In this document: positions 16,754 to 25,972 of the stretch, piece by piece
How the letters are laid out: each line of letters begins with the position of its first letter
Numbering within the stretch: the first letter of the stretch is position 1
Assembly (NCBI RefSeq): GCF_000430005.1
Contig: NZ_AUCY01000024.1
Coordinates: 1-55,531 of the forward strand
Origin: Desulfovibrio cuneatus DSM 11391
GTDB lineage: Bacteria > Desulfobacterota > Desulfovibrionia > Desulfovibrionales > Desulfovibrionaceae
Length of the DNA: 55,531 bases
Reading direction: 5' to 3'
Translations under genes and position numbers: made by a program
Notes under the pieces: generated by a model
What the model was told of the DNA's origin: nothing
Database searches by the model: none
What the model saw: only the letters and a program-made list of their open reading frames with translations

Positions 16754-17980
16754 ATGGCACTGAAAAGAACAAAAGAACAGCCTCGCAGCTCCCGCAGCAA
16801 AAAAATTCGCCGCCCCAAATTGCACTTACGCTGGGGCAGAATACTTATGGCTTTTTCCCTTATTTCCCTTTGCAGCGCAGGTGTATGGCTTATTGCCCTG
16901 CGTGAACCAGCCGCCCCGGAGGCAAGCCCTCCTGCCGCTTCTGCCGTGCAAACAGCCAACCCACAGCCCGGGGGCAACAAAACCCTGCCTGGCGATATTT
17001 TTGTAGACAAAGCCCCCCCTTCAGCCCCGGCAGACCCTCTTTTAGCCAAAGCCGTGCAAGAGCGTGACGCCGCCCTGAACGCTGCCCGCGCTGGCAACGC
17101 CACCCAGGGAAACCAGCCCACGAACCAAGGCGCAAGCCAGCCCCCTGCGGCAAAGCAGGCCCAGCCCACAGCCAGCAACCTGTATGCGGGTAAAGACTTG
17201 CGCATAGTAACGGCTGAACTTGCCACCCACAAATTCATTGGCAATTCCCCTGAAACATGGGGTGAACACATTGCCGGCACCACAAACATGCTCAGCCATG
17301 TGTGGGAAAGCCGCCAGCACCCGGCCGCAGGCAACTATACCCTTACCCCGCAAAAAACAGCCGGACCAGTGCCCCAAAGCAAAGGCACCGTGGCCCTTAC
17401 CCTGGACGCATGCGGTGGGCCAAAAGGGTCTGGCTACGATGAAGAACTTATTGATTTTCTCCGTGAGCAGCACATTCCTGCCACCCTGTTCCTGACCTCT
17501 TCCTGGATTCATAAAAACCCGCTGGTGGCCCGGCAACTGGCAGCAGACCCCCTGTTTGAAGTGGCTGCCCACGGAACAGCCCACAAGCCTGCTTCCATCA
17601 ATGGTCGATCTGTTTACGGAATCAAAGGCACTGCAAACCTTGCGGCCCTGGTAAAAGAAGTGGAAGGCAATGCCCGCGACATTGAGGCAGTTACCGGTAA
17701 GCGCCCCCGCTGGTACCGTTCCGGCACGGCGTATTATGACGACATTGCCGCTGCTGTTATCCGGCAATTGGGCATTGGCATTGCAGGCTACAGCATTGCA
17801 GGCGATGAAGGGGCCACCCTCAATGCCAGCCAGGTGGAAGCCAAGGTACTTGGCGCACAAGATGGCGACATTCTACTGCTGCATATGAACAGACCGCAAA
17901 GCGGCACCCGTGAAGGGCTTATGCAAGCCCTGCCCAAACTGCGGGAAAAAGGCATGGGCTTTACCCGGCTATCCCAATAA
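16754..17980 (+). CDS. Membrane-anchored polysaccharide deacetylase
   Basis: This 408-residue protein has a very basic N-terminus, one membrane helix (residues 30-50) and a Pro/Ala-rich linker to about residue 145. A periplasmic NodB-type deacetylase domain follows. Its metal-site motifs are TLDACGG (motif 1, with the catalytic Asp) and AAHGTAHKP (motif 2, two His). The last motif is LLLHMNRP. These enzymes remove N-acetyl groups from peptidoglycan or other envelope sugars with a divalent metal. The substrate here is unknown. A strong terminator follows. Confidence 0.85.
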   Translation: MALKRTKEQPRSSRSKKIRRPKLHLRWGRILMAFSLISLCSAGVWLIALREPAAPEASPPAASAVQTANPQPGGNKTLPGDIFVDKAPPSAPADPLLAKAVQERDAALNAARAGNATQGNQPTNQGASQPPAAKQAQPTASNLYAGKDLRIVTAELATHKFIGNSPETWGEHIAGTTNMLSHVWESRQHPAAGNYTLTPQKTAGPVPQSKGTVALTLDACGGPKGSGYDEELIDFLREQHIPATLFLTSSWIHKNPLVARQLAADPLFEVAAHGTAHKPASINGRSVYGIKGTANLAALVKEVEGNARDIEAVTGKRPRWYRSGTAYYDDIAAAVIRQLGIGIAGYSIAGDEGATLNASQVEAKVLGAQDGDILLLHMNRPQSGTREGLMQALPKLREKGMGFTRLSQ

Positions 17981-18027
17981 ATTCTTGTGGCTAGACCCTG
18001 TAAATCTCAATCCATTATTCACAATAC

Positions 18028-18060
18028 CAAAGGGGGCCACACACAGTGCGGCCCCCTTTG
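18028..18060. terminator. Terminator between deacetylase and mnmE genes
   Basis: The perfect arms CAAAGGGGGCC (18028-18038) and GGCCCCCTTTG (18050-18060) lie between two convergent genes and can serve both strands. Confidence 0.85.
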
Positions 18061-18061
18061 C

Positions 18062-19459
18062 TTATTTTCCTATGCAAAACGAAGAAAATATCCTGTCCAG
18101 TAACTCATCTTGCGAAGCATTGCCCGTTACATCGTCCAGGGCATGAATTACGCCGTCCAGATGCACGCTCAATATGTCCGGCGGCAACCCCGTGGGCAGG
18201 TCGCGCTGGAACGCCAGCAAACCTTCCCTGGCTTCACGTAGCAGGGCAGATTGGCGCAAGTTAGGGGCAATGTCCCCTTCTGCCAGTTCCCCCGGCCCAG
18301 CGCCCCCCCTGCAACGGGCTGCCAGGGCAATGCCCTGGGCCAAAGCGTCCAGGCCTTGGCCTGTTTTGGCGGAAACACCAAACACCGGGCACCCCTGCCA
18401 CAGAATGGGGTCTGGCAAGGTGTGGGCCAATTCCTGTTTATTCAGCACCACCAATAGGCTCCCTGCTTTCGCTTGCTGGGCATATTGCTGCACAAACCCC
18501 TTTTCTTCCGTAAAGTCATGCTTGCTGGCATCTGCCACCAGCACAATAACATCTGCCTGTTCCGCCAAAGAGCGGGAAAGGGCAATGCCCTCCATTTCTA
18601 CTACATCTTCCCCGGCGCGCAAGCCTGCGGTGTCCAGCAAACGCACAGGCAGACCACCCAAATTAATGGACTCCTCAATATAGTCGCGGGTAGTACCGGG
18701 CATGGCGGAAACAATGGCCCTGTGCCTGCCAAGCAGGCTGTTAAACAGGCTCGATTTCCCTGCGTTCACGCACCCGGCCAGCACCACGCTGGCCCCTTCC
18801 CGCCACAGCCTTGCCCGCTCATAAGCCAGCAGCAAGCCCTGCATGGCCTCCAAAGCGTCAGCCACCGTGCGCTGGAACATGGCCGGGTCCAGGAGTTCTG
18901 CTTCATCATCCGGAAAGTCCACAGCAAGCGTCAACTGAATGCGCAAAGCATCCAGCCCGGCCCGAATGGCAGCAATCTTATCCCCAAACACGCCGGAAAG
19001 CTTCGCTGCGGCAAGGCGGGCTCCTTCTGCCGTGGGGGCGCCAATCATTTCAGCCACCGCTTCAGCCTGGGTCAGGTTCATGCGGCCATTCAAAAATGCC
19101 CGTCTCGTAAATTCACCCGCTGTGGCAAGGCGCACGCCCTGGCCGCAAGCCGCTTCCAGCACTGCCATGGCAACCCCCGGCCCACCGTGGCAATGCAGTT
19201 CCGCCACATCTTCCCCAGTGGCAGAATGCGGCCCAGGCATATACACGGCAAGACCTTCATCCAGCACATGCCCGCTGGCATCCAGCAAATGCCCATAATG
19301 CATATACCGCGGCTTGGGCTCAAAACCCGCCACAGGCGAGCGGAACAACGCAAGCAACACCTGCCGCGCCCGTGGCCCGCTTACCCGAATTATGGCTATG
19401 CCCCCATGCCCGGCCGGGGTGGCTATGGCCGCTATGGTTTCATCACTCTGTGCCAGCAT
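18062..19459 (-). CDS. mnmE: tRNA modification GTPase MnmE
   Basis: This 465-residue protein works with MnmG to make carboxymethylaminomethyl-type uridine at the tRNA wobble position. The N-terminal tetrahydrofolate-binding domain contains ATPAGHGGIAIIRVSGP. The G domain has GCVNAGKSSL (P-loop), MPGTTRD and DTAGL. The G4 motif reads NKQE rather than NKxD, a conservative change. The C-terminal helical domain ends in CIGK, the universal MnmE tail with the catalytic Cys. AGGAG lies 8 bases before the ATG. It is the last gene of the minus-strand cluster starting at rpmH. Confidence 0.96.
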   Translation of the reverse strand: MLAQSDETIAAIATPAGHGGIAIIRVSGPRARQVLLALFRSPVAGFEPKPRYMHYGHLLDASGHVLDEGLAVYMPGPHSATGEDVAELHCHGGPGVAMAVLEAACGQGVRLATAGEFTRRAFLNGRMNLTQAEAVAEMIGAPTAEGARLAAAKLSGVFGDKIAAIRAGLDALRIQLTLAVDFPDDEAELLDPAMFQRTVADALEAMQGLLLAYERARLWREGASVVLAGCVNAGKSSLFNSLLGRHRAIVSAMPGTTRDYIEESINLGGLPVRLLDTAGLRAGEDVVEMEGIALSRSLAEQADVIVLVADASKHDFTEEKGFVQQYAQQAKAGSLLVVLNKQELAHTLPDPILWQGCPVFGVSAKTGQGLDALAQGIALAARCRGGAGPGELAEGDIAPNLRQSALLREAREGLLAFQRDLPTGLPPDILSVHLDGVIHALDDVTGNASQDELLDRIFSSFCIGK

Positions 19460-19505
19460 GGCATGCTCCTGGAGTAGAATAGTAGTAATAGTAATAGAGT
19501 TTTTG

Positions 19506-19672
19506 CTTGGGGGACGCTGTCCCCCAGCCCCCTGCAAGGGACGTGACGCCCCTTGACCCCCATATTCGCGCTTGCCTTCTCGCAAAGCGGGAAAGCAAGC
19601 GCTGATAGGGGTTCCAAGGGCATCATGCCCTTGGCGGAGGGGTTTGGGGAGGCAGAGCCTCACCAATAAATA
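19506..19672. repeat. Family C repeat, copy C1
   Basis: This repeat of about 167 bp starts CTTGGGGGACGCTGTCCCCC and ends GGGTTTGGGGAGGCAGAGCC. It contains several short hairpins (for example GGGGGAC/GTCCCCC and CAAGGGC/GCCCTTG). The second copy, 27308-27547, has the same ends and an extra segment. It fills most of the 299-base gap between khpB and mnmE; no gene is seen there. Confidence 0.75.
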
Positions 19673-19758
19673 TATAGTAATAGAAAAAACAACGCGGCAA
19701 GCCCTCTTGTGCAAAGGCTTGCCGCAACGTAATTCTCTGGCTGGTAAGCAACCAGGGG

Positions 19759-20919
19759 CTATTCTTCGCCTTCCACGTCAAACTGTTCGTCGGCTTCGTC
19801 GAAGCCTTCATCTGCCTGGGCGGTGGCATCGGGCTTGGCACCGCGCCGGGCTTGAATCACCACTCGGCGGTGCGGGCCTTCGCCTTTGCTGTGGGTTTGC
19901 AGGTCGGTGTCGCCTTCCAGGGCAAGGTGAATAATGCGTCGCTGGTAGGCGCTCAAGGGGCGTGTTACCTGCACTCGGCGTGTTTTTTTGGCTTTATCCC
20001 CAAGGAAAAGTGCCATTTCACGCAGGCGTTCGTCCTGGCGCTCCCGGTAGTTCCCCACATCAATTTGCAGGCGCACGGCACCGCCAAGCTGCTTGGCCAC
20101 CAGGCGGGAGGCAAGGTACTGGATGGAAGCCAGGGTCTGGCCTTCACGGCCCACAAGAATACCTACCGATTCGCCACAATCCAGCATAAGGCGCAAGCGT
20201 TCGTCCTGCACTTCTGCCTCGCAGGGCACCTCACCTACTATGGGCTGCACCAGTTGCAGCACAACATTGCAGGCAACCGTGCATGCTTTTTGGGCCATTT
20301 CCCCTTCAAGAACCACAAAATTGCTTTCGCGCTCTCCTTCCTCGAACCCTTCAGGCCGTGCAGAACCTTGCACGCGCGGGGTAAAATCGGCCGGTTCTTG
20401 CCTGCGGGGGCGGGGGGCATGGCGTTGCTCTGGCTGCCCATTTTGCCCACGTGGCCCACGCCCTGGGCGTTCCTTACTTTGGGCATATGGCCTACCCTGA
20501 CCCTGTGCCTGGGGCTGGGCAGCGGGCTGATCAGGGGCAGCGGCAACAGGGGGCGTGTACCGCTCTGGCTCCGCCGGGGCAGGGGCAGGCTCATGGGGCT
20601 GCTGGCGGGGGTGTTCCCCGCGGGAAGATGGGGCAGGGCCTTTTATGGGGCGCTGCGGGGCAGCGGGTTTGCGGCCCCCGGCATCTCTTGCGGGGGTGGC
20701 AGGAGCGGCTGTTTCTTCCAGCGATTCCATCAGGGCAGGGGTATTTACCCGGCAGGCACGTACAGTGGCCTTTTTGGCACCCACCAGCCCGAAAATTCCA
20801 GTTTTTGCATCATTAACAATGTCAATTTCCAGTTTGTCACGGCCAACACCATAATAGGAGCAGGCTTCCGAAATGGCCTCATCAAGGTTTTTCCCTTGAA
20901 ATTCTTTAAAGTTTGTCAT
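19759..20919 (-). CDS. khpB: KhpB/Jag RNA-binding protein
   Basis: This 386-residue protein is the Jag/KhpB partner encoded next to yidC in many bacteria. The Jag N-terminal domain covers residues 1-50 (MTNFKEFQGKNLDEAISEAC). A Pro/Gln/Arg-rich linker runs from about 60 to 225 and is much longer than in typical members. The KH domain contains GILVGREGQTLASIQYL. The R3H domain follows, with YRERQDERLREMA. An acidic tail ends the protein. It probably binds RNA and affects envelope growth, as in other bacteria. The start follows GAGGAAC. Confidence 0.92.
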   Translation of the reverse strand: MTNFKEFQGKNLDEAISEACSYYGVGRDKLEIDIVNDAKTGIFGLVGAKKATVRACRVNTPALMESLEETAAPATPARDAGGRKPAAPQRPIKGPAPSSRGEHPRQQPHEPAPAPAEPERYTPPVAAAPDQPAAQPQAQGQGRPYAQSKERPGRGPRGQNGQPEQRHAPRPRRQEPADFTPRVQGSARPEGFEEGERESNFVVLEGEMAQKACTVACNVVLQLVQPIVGEVPCEAEVQDERLRLMLDCGESVGILVGREGQTLASIQYLASRLVAKQLGGAVRLQIDVGNYRERQDERLREMALFLGDKAKKTRRVQVTRPLSAYQRRIIHLALEGDTDLQTHSKGEGPHRRVVIQARRGAKPDATAQADEGFDEADEQFDVEGEE

Positions 20920-21027
20920 GCGTTCCTCATATACGAAAGCGGCGCAGGTGCGCCGCTTGTAGGGACAAGAAGGCACATGGGGTACGGAACACGTTCCGCA
21001 CCCCTGCATGCTTGCCCCTGTGGCAGA

Positions 21028-22716
21028 CTATTTGGGTTGGGCCGTAGTTTTACGGCGCTGGGTCCACTGCTGGAAGATAGAGATAACGTTGTTCACCAGC
21101 CAGTACACCACCAGGCCGGAAGGGAACCCAAGGAACAGCACTGTGAAAATAAGCGGCATAAACAGCATTATTTTCTGCTGGGTGGGGTCGCCTGCCGGGG
21201 GGGCCATTTTTTGCTGCAAGAACATGGTGGCACCCATAATAAGCGGAGTTATCATGTACGGATCGGGTGCGGAAAGGTCGTTCAACCAGGGCAGGTTGGT
21301 GAACGGCAGATATTCAATGAACACGGCGTGGCGCAGTTCTATGGAGTTGAGCAGCGCCTGATACAAGCCGAAGAACACAGGAATTTGGATCACAATGGGC
21401 AAACACCCGCCAGCAGGGTTTACCTTATGGCTGCGGTAAAGCTGCATGATCTCTTTGTTCATGGCTTCTTTGTCGTCTGCGTAGCGTTCCCGAATTTTTA
21501 CAATTTCAGGCTGTAAACGCTTCATTTCTTCCATAGACTTGTAGCTTTTCTGGGAAAGCGGCCAAAAGAGAAGCTTGATGAGCACAGTCATGAGGATAAT
21601 GGCAACACCATAGTTGCCCACATACCCATACAGGAATTGCAACAAGGCCACCAGGGGCTTGGCAATAATGGTGAACATGCCGTAGTGCAGTGTTTTGCCA
21701 AGGTCGTTGGGGGCAGCAGCCAAAGCACTGGTAGATTTGGGACCAAGGTAATAGTCGGCTTCCAGAATTTGGGTCTGGCCAGGGGCCACTGTCAATTCGG
21801 GGTTGCCAAGGCTTACCTGGAACACGCCATTGCCGTGGCGGCTGAACAGGGAAGTTTCCTTGGAAGGCTTCATGCTTACGGCAGCTACAAAGTAGTTGTT
21901 CATAACGGCGCCCCAGGCAACCAGGCCCTGCACCTTTTTGCCTTCATCCAGGGTGGAAAGGGAACCTTCTTCGTGGAAAGAACCGTCTTGGAACCAGGCT
22001 ACGCGGGTAGTGTTATACTGGCTTTCACCGGGTTTGGGCTTTTCCCCGCCAAACACGGCATGCTTTGCCGTGGCAATAAAGGAAGGTGGAGAATCTTCCG
22101 TAAGGGCGGCAGCAGCCATGGTGAAAGCGGGGCGCAGTTCACGGCTGGCGTCAGACTGCACTTCTGTTTTTTCCGCAATCACATAGGTGTCGCCGGAAAA
22201 GGTAAATTCGCGGGTTACGCGCATGCCGTCCACAAGCCCCACAAAGCGCAGGGTGCCTGTTTTACCCGGCTCAAGCTGCACGTCGCCACCGTCAAAAGAC
22301 CACTGGCCCTGGGTGGCGGTGTTATACCCTGCCAGCATAAGCGCCATGGGGGTTTTATCTGCTGCGCCGCCGTTCACAAGGGTCACTGTTTCCGGGGCAT
22401 ACAGATTGCGCTGGTAACCCTTAATGGAGAATTTGCGCAGCACGCCGCCCTGGCTGTGGAACACCGCAGTGTACAAGGGCGTATCCACCCGCACTTCCTG
22501 CCCTTGGGTGGGCACAAATTCCGGGGCTACTTTCTGGGGTGCAGCAAAGCTGCCTTCAGGCTGGGCACCGGCTGTGGCGTTGGCCGCAGGGACGGTTTGG
22601 GTAACAGCAACAGGCGGGGCAGGAGTTATCCAGCCCATTTTCAGGGCAAGCCAGTTCCAGCCGAGAAAGATGGCTACCGAAAGGGCAATGGCCAGGAAAA
22701 GTCGTTTGTTTTCCAT
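21028..22716 (-). CDS. yidC: Membrane protein insertase YidC
   Basis: This 562-residue inner membrane insertase starts MENKRLFLAIALSVAIFLGWN, the normal N-terminal anchor of Gram-negative YidC. A large periplasmic beta domain (residues about 60-340) follows. The conserved five-helix core has NYGVAIILMTVLIKLLFWPLS, the cytoplasmic hairpin with EEMKRLQPEI, and NPAGGCLPIVIQIPVFFGLY. A basic C-terminus (QRRKTTAQPK) ends it. It lies in the conserved order rpmH-rnpA-yidD-yidC-khpB. Confidence 0.98.
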   Translation of the reverse strand: MENKRLFLAIALSVAIFLGWNWLALKMGWITPAPPVAVTQTVPAANATAGAQPEGSFAAPQKVAPEFVPTQGQEVRVDTPLYTAVFHSQGGVLRKFSIKGYQRNLYAPETVTLVNGGAADKTPMALMLAGYNTATQGQWSFDGGDVQLEPGKTGTLRFVGLVDGMRVTREFTFSGDTYVIAEKTEVQSDASRELRPAFTMAAAALTEDSPPSFIATAKHAVFGGEKPKPGESQYNTTRVAWFQDGSFHEEGSLSTLDEGKKVQGLVAWGAVMNNYFVAAVSMKPSKETSLFSRHGNGVFQVSLGNPELTVAPGQTQILEADYYLGPKSTSALAAAPNDLGKTLHYGMFTIIAKPLVALLQFLYGYVGNYGVAIILMTVLIKLLFWPLSQKSYKSMEEMKRLQPEIVKIRERYADDKEAMNKEIMQLYRSHKVNPAGGCLPIVIQIPVFFGLYQALLNSIELRHAVFIEYLPFTNLPWLNDLSAPDPYMITPLIMGATMFLQQKMAPPAGDPTQQKIMLFMPLIFTVLFLGFPSGLVVYWLVNNVISIFQQWTQRRKTTAQPK

Positions 22717-22724
22717 AGAAAGTC

Positions 22725-22976
22725 TCAGTCATCCTTCGCGTGAAGGGGCTTGGCATGAGGGGGAACAGGATCATAGCCACCAGGGGTAAACGGGTGACAA
22801 CGCAATATACGCCATAAAGCAAGAGCCCCGCCTTTAAGAATACCGTGGCGCTGAATGGCCAGAATGGCATAAGCGGAGCAAGAAGGATAAAACCGGCACC
22901 GCGCCGGCATAAGCGGTGAGATGCAGAGCTGATAAAATCGGATGGGCGCAACGGCTATTGTGCGCAACACAGGCAT
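22725..22976 (-). CDS. yidD: YidD, membrane protein insertion efficiency factor
   Basis: This 83-residue protein starts [21 protein letters not shown] and carries the full family signature with [11 protein letters not shown] and HGILKGG. It has an amphipathic N-terminus thought to bind the inner face of the membrane and to assist YidC-dependent insertion. It lies one base after rnpA and 8 bases before yidC, so all three are translated from one message. Confidence 0.95.
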   Translation of the reverse strand: MPVLRTIAVAPIRFYQLCISPLMPARCRFYPSCSAYAILAIQRHGILKGGALALWRILRCHPFTPGGYDPVPPHAKPLHAKDD

Positions 22977-22977
22977 G

Positions 22978-23319
22978 TTACACCTCGCCGTGTTTTTCTG
23001 ATTGCCTGCCAAGTGCCTGAAACAAAGGCAGCATTTGCTGCTCTAGATGGACAAGCTTCAGGGTTTCCGGGGCAATGCCCCGCTTGGGCACCACAACAAA
23101 GTCGTGCCCAGGGGTAATAACCCGCTGGTGCAGGCGAAAGCATTCCCGAACAAGCCGCTTGACGCGGTTACGGCGCACTGCCGTACCAATTTTTTTGGTA
23201 ACCGCCACCCCAAGCCGCCAGGGCGCGCCGGCTTCTTCGCGCCTTTTGACGAATACAATAAATTGATTAGTGAATCGTTTTTTGCCGTGGTCATAGCACT
23301 GCACAAAATCCGACCGCAC
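22978..23319 (-). CDS. rnpA: Ribonuclease P protein component
   Basis: This protein helps the RNase P RNA trim the 5' leader of tRNA precursors. The RNA-binding signature is [16 protein letters not shown] and the N-terminal part has [10 protein letters not shown]. The coordinates use the first ordinary start codon, GTG at 23319 (113 residues). The family's conserved opening ([10 protein letters not shown]) is encoded in frame just upstream, but the frame has no ATG, GTG or TTG there for about 50 codons. An ATT at 23358, inside the end of rpmH, would be the only near-cognate start. The true start is unsettled. Confidence 0.9.
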   Translation of the reverse strand: MRSDFVQCYDHGKKRFTNQFIVFVKRREEAGAPWRLGVAVTKKIGTAVRRNRVKRLVRECFRLHQRVITPGHDFVVVPKRGIAPETLKLVHLEQQMLPLFQALGRQSEKHGEV

Positions 23320-23345
23320 AAGAAGCCGGTGAGAAGGGGGGAATG

Positions 23346-23483
23346 TTAGGCCGCTAATCTCTTCCGTCCTTTGGCACGTCTGCGGGCCAAAATAAGGCGA
23401 CCTGAGGGGGTTGCCATGCGGGCACGGAAACCGTGTACACGCTTGCGGCGGGTATTGCTGGGCTGGTAAGTACGTTTACTCAT
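23346..23483 (-). CDS. rpmH: 50S ribosomal protein L34
   Basis: This 45-residue ribosomal protein reads [20 protein letters not shown] and then [20 protein letters not shown], an unmistakable L34. It is the first gene of the minus-strand cluster. An AAGGAG ribosome site precedes the ATG. Confidence 0.97.
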   Translation of the reverse strand: MSKRTYQPSNTRRKRVHGFRARMATPSGRLILARRRAKGRKRLAA

Positions 23484-24155
23484 CTTTGTTCTCCTTATCA
23501 AGAATCTGAACGGCATTGTTTAGCGTGTCTGCCCCCCCGCGTCAAGGCTTTTCCGCACCAGCCCATGTGTTTGCCACACAAACCCGCACGCCTGCCCCCC
23601 CCACCTGCAACCAAATGCCGGGTTTGTGCAATCATTCTTGACCGTACCCCACTGAACGGATACACTTCCCAAGCATTTCCAGGGACCACAGATGAATTGG
23701 CAATAACCAGCTCCATGCCCTGACACGCGCACAATTGCCTACTTGAAAAATCACTTAACCCACTCTTTTCACAGAAATAGTGAACTTTCTGTATGGGTGG
23801 ATGATGTTTTTTTACTGCGTAAAAAGTCAAGGGCAGCATGTAATCGGTTTTTTACCCAGTGTCCGGTTCTCTCTTGAGTTTCTGGCAAATATTTCGTCAA
23901 CAATGAGAGTCAAACAGAGGTAATTGTACAAGCAAACAACACGCTCCCCGCAGCCATTTTGCTCGCACAATTGCCCCAATGCTTCCCCATTTTTTAAGCC
24001 GCACAGCATTGCCACCCAAACTAACACGCTGTTGCCCGTGTTTATGTTTTTTCCATCTGTGCGCAAAGCGGCACCACACGTTGAAACGTTTGTTAATGCC
24101 CCCATGCGGTCAGGCAACGCACGTTTCCCACAAACCTGCTGTTCGGAAAACCACC
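23484..24155. other. Intergenic region between rpmH and uppS
   Basis: These 672 bases hold no convincing gene. Reading frames on both strands here are short, Cys/His-rich and lack ribosome sites. The region contains family A repeat copy A2 (23858-24010) and, just before it, TTTTACTGCGTAA at 23810-23822, which also occurs upstream of livK. No cluster of DnaA boxes was seen, so an origin is not supported. Confidence 0.5.
23858..24010 (+). repeat. Family A repeat, copy A2
   Basis: This 153-bp copy starts AGTGTCCGGTTCTCT and ends near CCGCACAGCATTG. It shares with copy A3 (40214-40364) the blocks AGAGGTA.TTGTA, GCAAAC.ACACGCT, CAATTTTGC-like hairpin sequence and CTTCCC. It has the same length and orientation relative to the next gene as A3. 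There is no reading frame inside. Confidence 0.65.
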
Positions 24156-24896
24156 ATGCCACACATCACGACCCTGCCTCTTATTGCCCCGGAACTGCTG
24201 CCCCAACACCTTGCGGTTATTATGGACGGCAATGGCCGCTGGGCCACCCAAAAAGGGCTGCCCCGCACGGAAGGGCACAAGGCCGGGGTGGCAAGTGCCC
24301 GTTTGGTGGTGGAAGAATGCCAGCGCCTTGGCATTGGCTTCCTCACATTATATACCTTTTCCCAAGAAAACTGGAAGCGCCCGAAATCGGAAGTGGCTTT
24401 TCTGTTTGATCTTTTGGTGGACTTTATTACGCGTGAGCTGCCAGTTCTGGAAAAACGCGGGGTTCGCCTTGCCGTGCTGGGCCATTTTGCCGAGCTGCCC
24501 TTTACCACCCGCAAGGTGCTGCAACACGCCATGGAACGTACCGCCCATGGTACTGCCATGACCCTGAACCTGGCCCTGAACTATTCGGGCCGGCAGGAAA
24601 TTGTAGATGCCTGCACCGCCTACCATGCGGCCCACGGCAGCATGAAAGGCCTTACTCCGGAAACACTGGCCAATTACCTGTATACCGCAGGCCAGCCAGA
24701 CCCGGACATGGTGCTGCGTACCAGCGGCGAACTGCGCCTGAGCAATTTTTTACCGTATCAAAGTGCCTACAGTGAACTGTATTTTACGGAAACCCTGTGG
24801 CCGGACTTTACCCCGGCGCACCTGCACGAAGCCTTGGGTGCCTTTGCCCACCGCCAGCGCCGTTTTGGGGGGCTGGCGGAGCAAGGGAAACACTAA
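24156..24896 (+). CDS. uppS: Undecaprenyl diphosphate synthase (isoprenyl transferase)
   Basis: This 246-residue cytoplasmic cis-prenyltransferase builds the C55 carrier lipid for peptidoglycan and LPS. The signature HLAVIMDGNGRWA holds the catalytic Asp. SQENWKRP and the C-terminal DMVLRTSGELRLSNFLPYQSAYSELYF are also conserved. The start gives MPHITTLPLIAPELLP; upstream codons belong to the A2-containing leader. cdsA follows 66 bases later in the same direction. Confidence 0.96.
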   Translation: MPHITTLPLIAPELLPQHLAVIMDGNGRWATQKGLPRTEGHKAGVASARLVVEECQRLGIGFLTLYTFSQENWKRPKSEVAFLFDLLVDFITRELPVLEKRGVRLAVLGHFAELPFTTRKVLQHAMERTAHGTAMTLNLALNYSGRQEIVDACTAYHAAHGSMKGLTPETLANYLYTAGQPDPDMVLRTSGELRLSNFLPYQSAYSELYFTETLWPDFTPAHLHEALGAFAHRQRRFGGLAEQGKH

Positions 24897-24962
24897 TTAC
24901 GTGTTTCCCGACGGCTTTTTACCCAGTAATAAGCCCATAACCCACCAATAAGGATGTATTTT

Positions 24963-25826
24963 ATGATAACTCTTCCCCCTTCACGCCAGCGCCTTATCAC
25001 CGGTTTTGCCCTGGCGGGCATTCTGCTTGTGGCTGTACTCCTTGGTGGATGGTTTTTGCATGTGCTGGTGCTTGGTGCGGTGCTTTTAGGCCTGTGGGAA
25101 TTTTACTGTCTTTTCTGGCCGGGCAATAGCCAACTGGTGCAAAAATGCTTGGGGTTTATTCTGGCCGGGGGGTTTGTGCTCAGCACGTCCCTTACCCCTG
25201 AATGGCCCATTTTGTTCGTGTCCCTTGCCCTGTGCGCCAGTGCCCTTATGTTTCTTGCCCGGTTCGGTTCCCACCACCCGGAAACGCGCATAACCGACTA
25301 CACCGTACTGCCTTTTGGTCTTTTGTACATTGCGTTGCCCCTTTCCCTTGCCCTGCACATGCACCCGGCAGAACAGATTTTTGTGGTGCTGGTGAGCACC
25401 GCCACAGACTGTGGTGGCTATTACGCAGGCATGCTGTTTGGCCGCCATAAAATGTGGCCCAGCGTGAGCCCCAAAAAAACGTGGCAAGGCGCTGCCGGGG
25501 GCATGGTCGCCAGCATTGCCGTGTGCCTGGTGGCCGGGCACCTTGCTTCGCGCAATGCATCCCTGGGCCTGCCTGTTATGTCGTTCTGGCTGTGGCTGAC
25601 CATGGGTATTTTACTTAACGCCGCAGCCCAACTGGGCGATTTTTTTGAATCTGCCCTCAAGCGTTCCTTGAATGTAAAAGACAGCGGCACCATTTTGCCG
25701 GGGCACGGCGGGGTGCTGGACCGCATAGACAGCCTGCTGTTTTTGCTGCCCCTGTATTTTGTCTTCCGGGCCCTGTATACTGCGGTGGCCCTGCTTAGTG
25801 CCCCGCTTCCCACACCGGGTGCTTAG
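24963..25826 (+). CDS. cdsA: Phosphatidate cytidylyltransferase
   Basis: This 287-residue inner membrane enzyme makes CDP-diacylglycerol from phosphatidate and CTP, the branch point of phospholipid synthesis. About eight hydrophobic segments are seen. The signature KRSLNVKDSGTILPGHGGVLDRIDS covers the catalytic Asp residues near the C-terminus. AAGGA lies 8 bases before the chosen ATG; another ATG three codons earlier overlaps that ribosome site and is less likely. Confidence 0.95.
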   Translation: MITLPPSRQRLITGFALAGILLVAVLLGGWFLHVLVLGAVLLGLWEFYCLFWPGNSQLVQKCLGFILAGGFVLSTSLTPEWPILFVSLALCASALMFLARFGSHHPETRITDYTVLPFGLLYIALPLSLALHMHPAEQIFVVLVSTATDCGGYYAGMLFGRHKMWPSVSPKKTWQGAAGGMVASIAVCLVAGHLASRNASLGLPVMSFWLWLTMGILLNAAAQLGDFFESALKRSLNVKDSGTILPGHGGVLDRIDSLLFLLPLYFVFRALYTAVALLSAPLPTPGA

Positions 25827-25972
25827 GCACCACCTACACGAGTGTCTTTTTGCCCCTGCTTACGTCAATTATCGCCTGCTTTTTCAGTCGAATACCGTAA
25901 GAGTATGCTCCTTCAAAGCAGGCGCAACTTCCTTGGCAAAGAACAAAAATCCATCTCGTGTAGGTACTGCCT
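25825..25972. repeat. Element E, 148-bp palindromic element
   Basis: The outer arms AGGCACCACCTACACGAG (25825-25842) and CTCGTGTAGGTACTGCCT (25955-25972) match at 16 of 18 positions. Perfect inner arms CGCCTGCTTT (25873-25882) and AAAGCAGGCG (25915-25924) lie inside. It starts within the cdsA stop codon. It has no coding capacity and looks like a miniature inverted-repeat element or a very long terminator-like structure. Confidence 0.65.

Noticed and set aside
18062-19459. MnmE G4 motif NKQE as sign of a dead GTPase
   Set aside because: The Asp-to-Glu change is conservative and all other motifs, including CIGK, are intact.
19852-21516. Plus-strand open frame of about 554 codons opposite khpB and yidC
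   Set aside because: It spans two real genes on the other strand and shows no family likeness.
23484-24155. Possible replication origin next to rpmH-rnpA-yidC
   Set aside because: The gene order is origin-proximal in some bacteria, but no DnaA-box cluster was found here.
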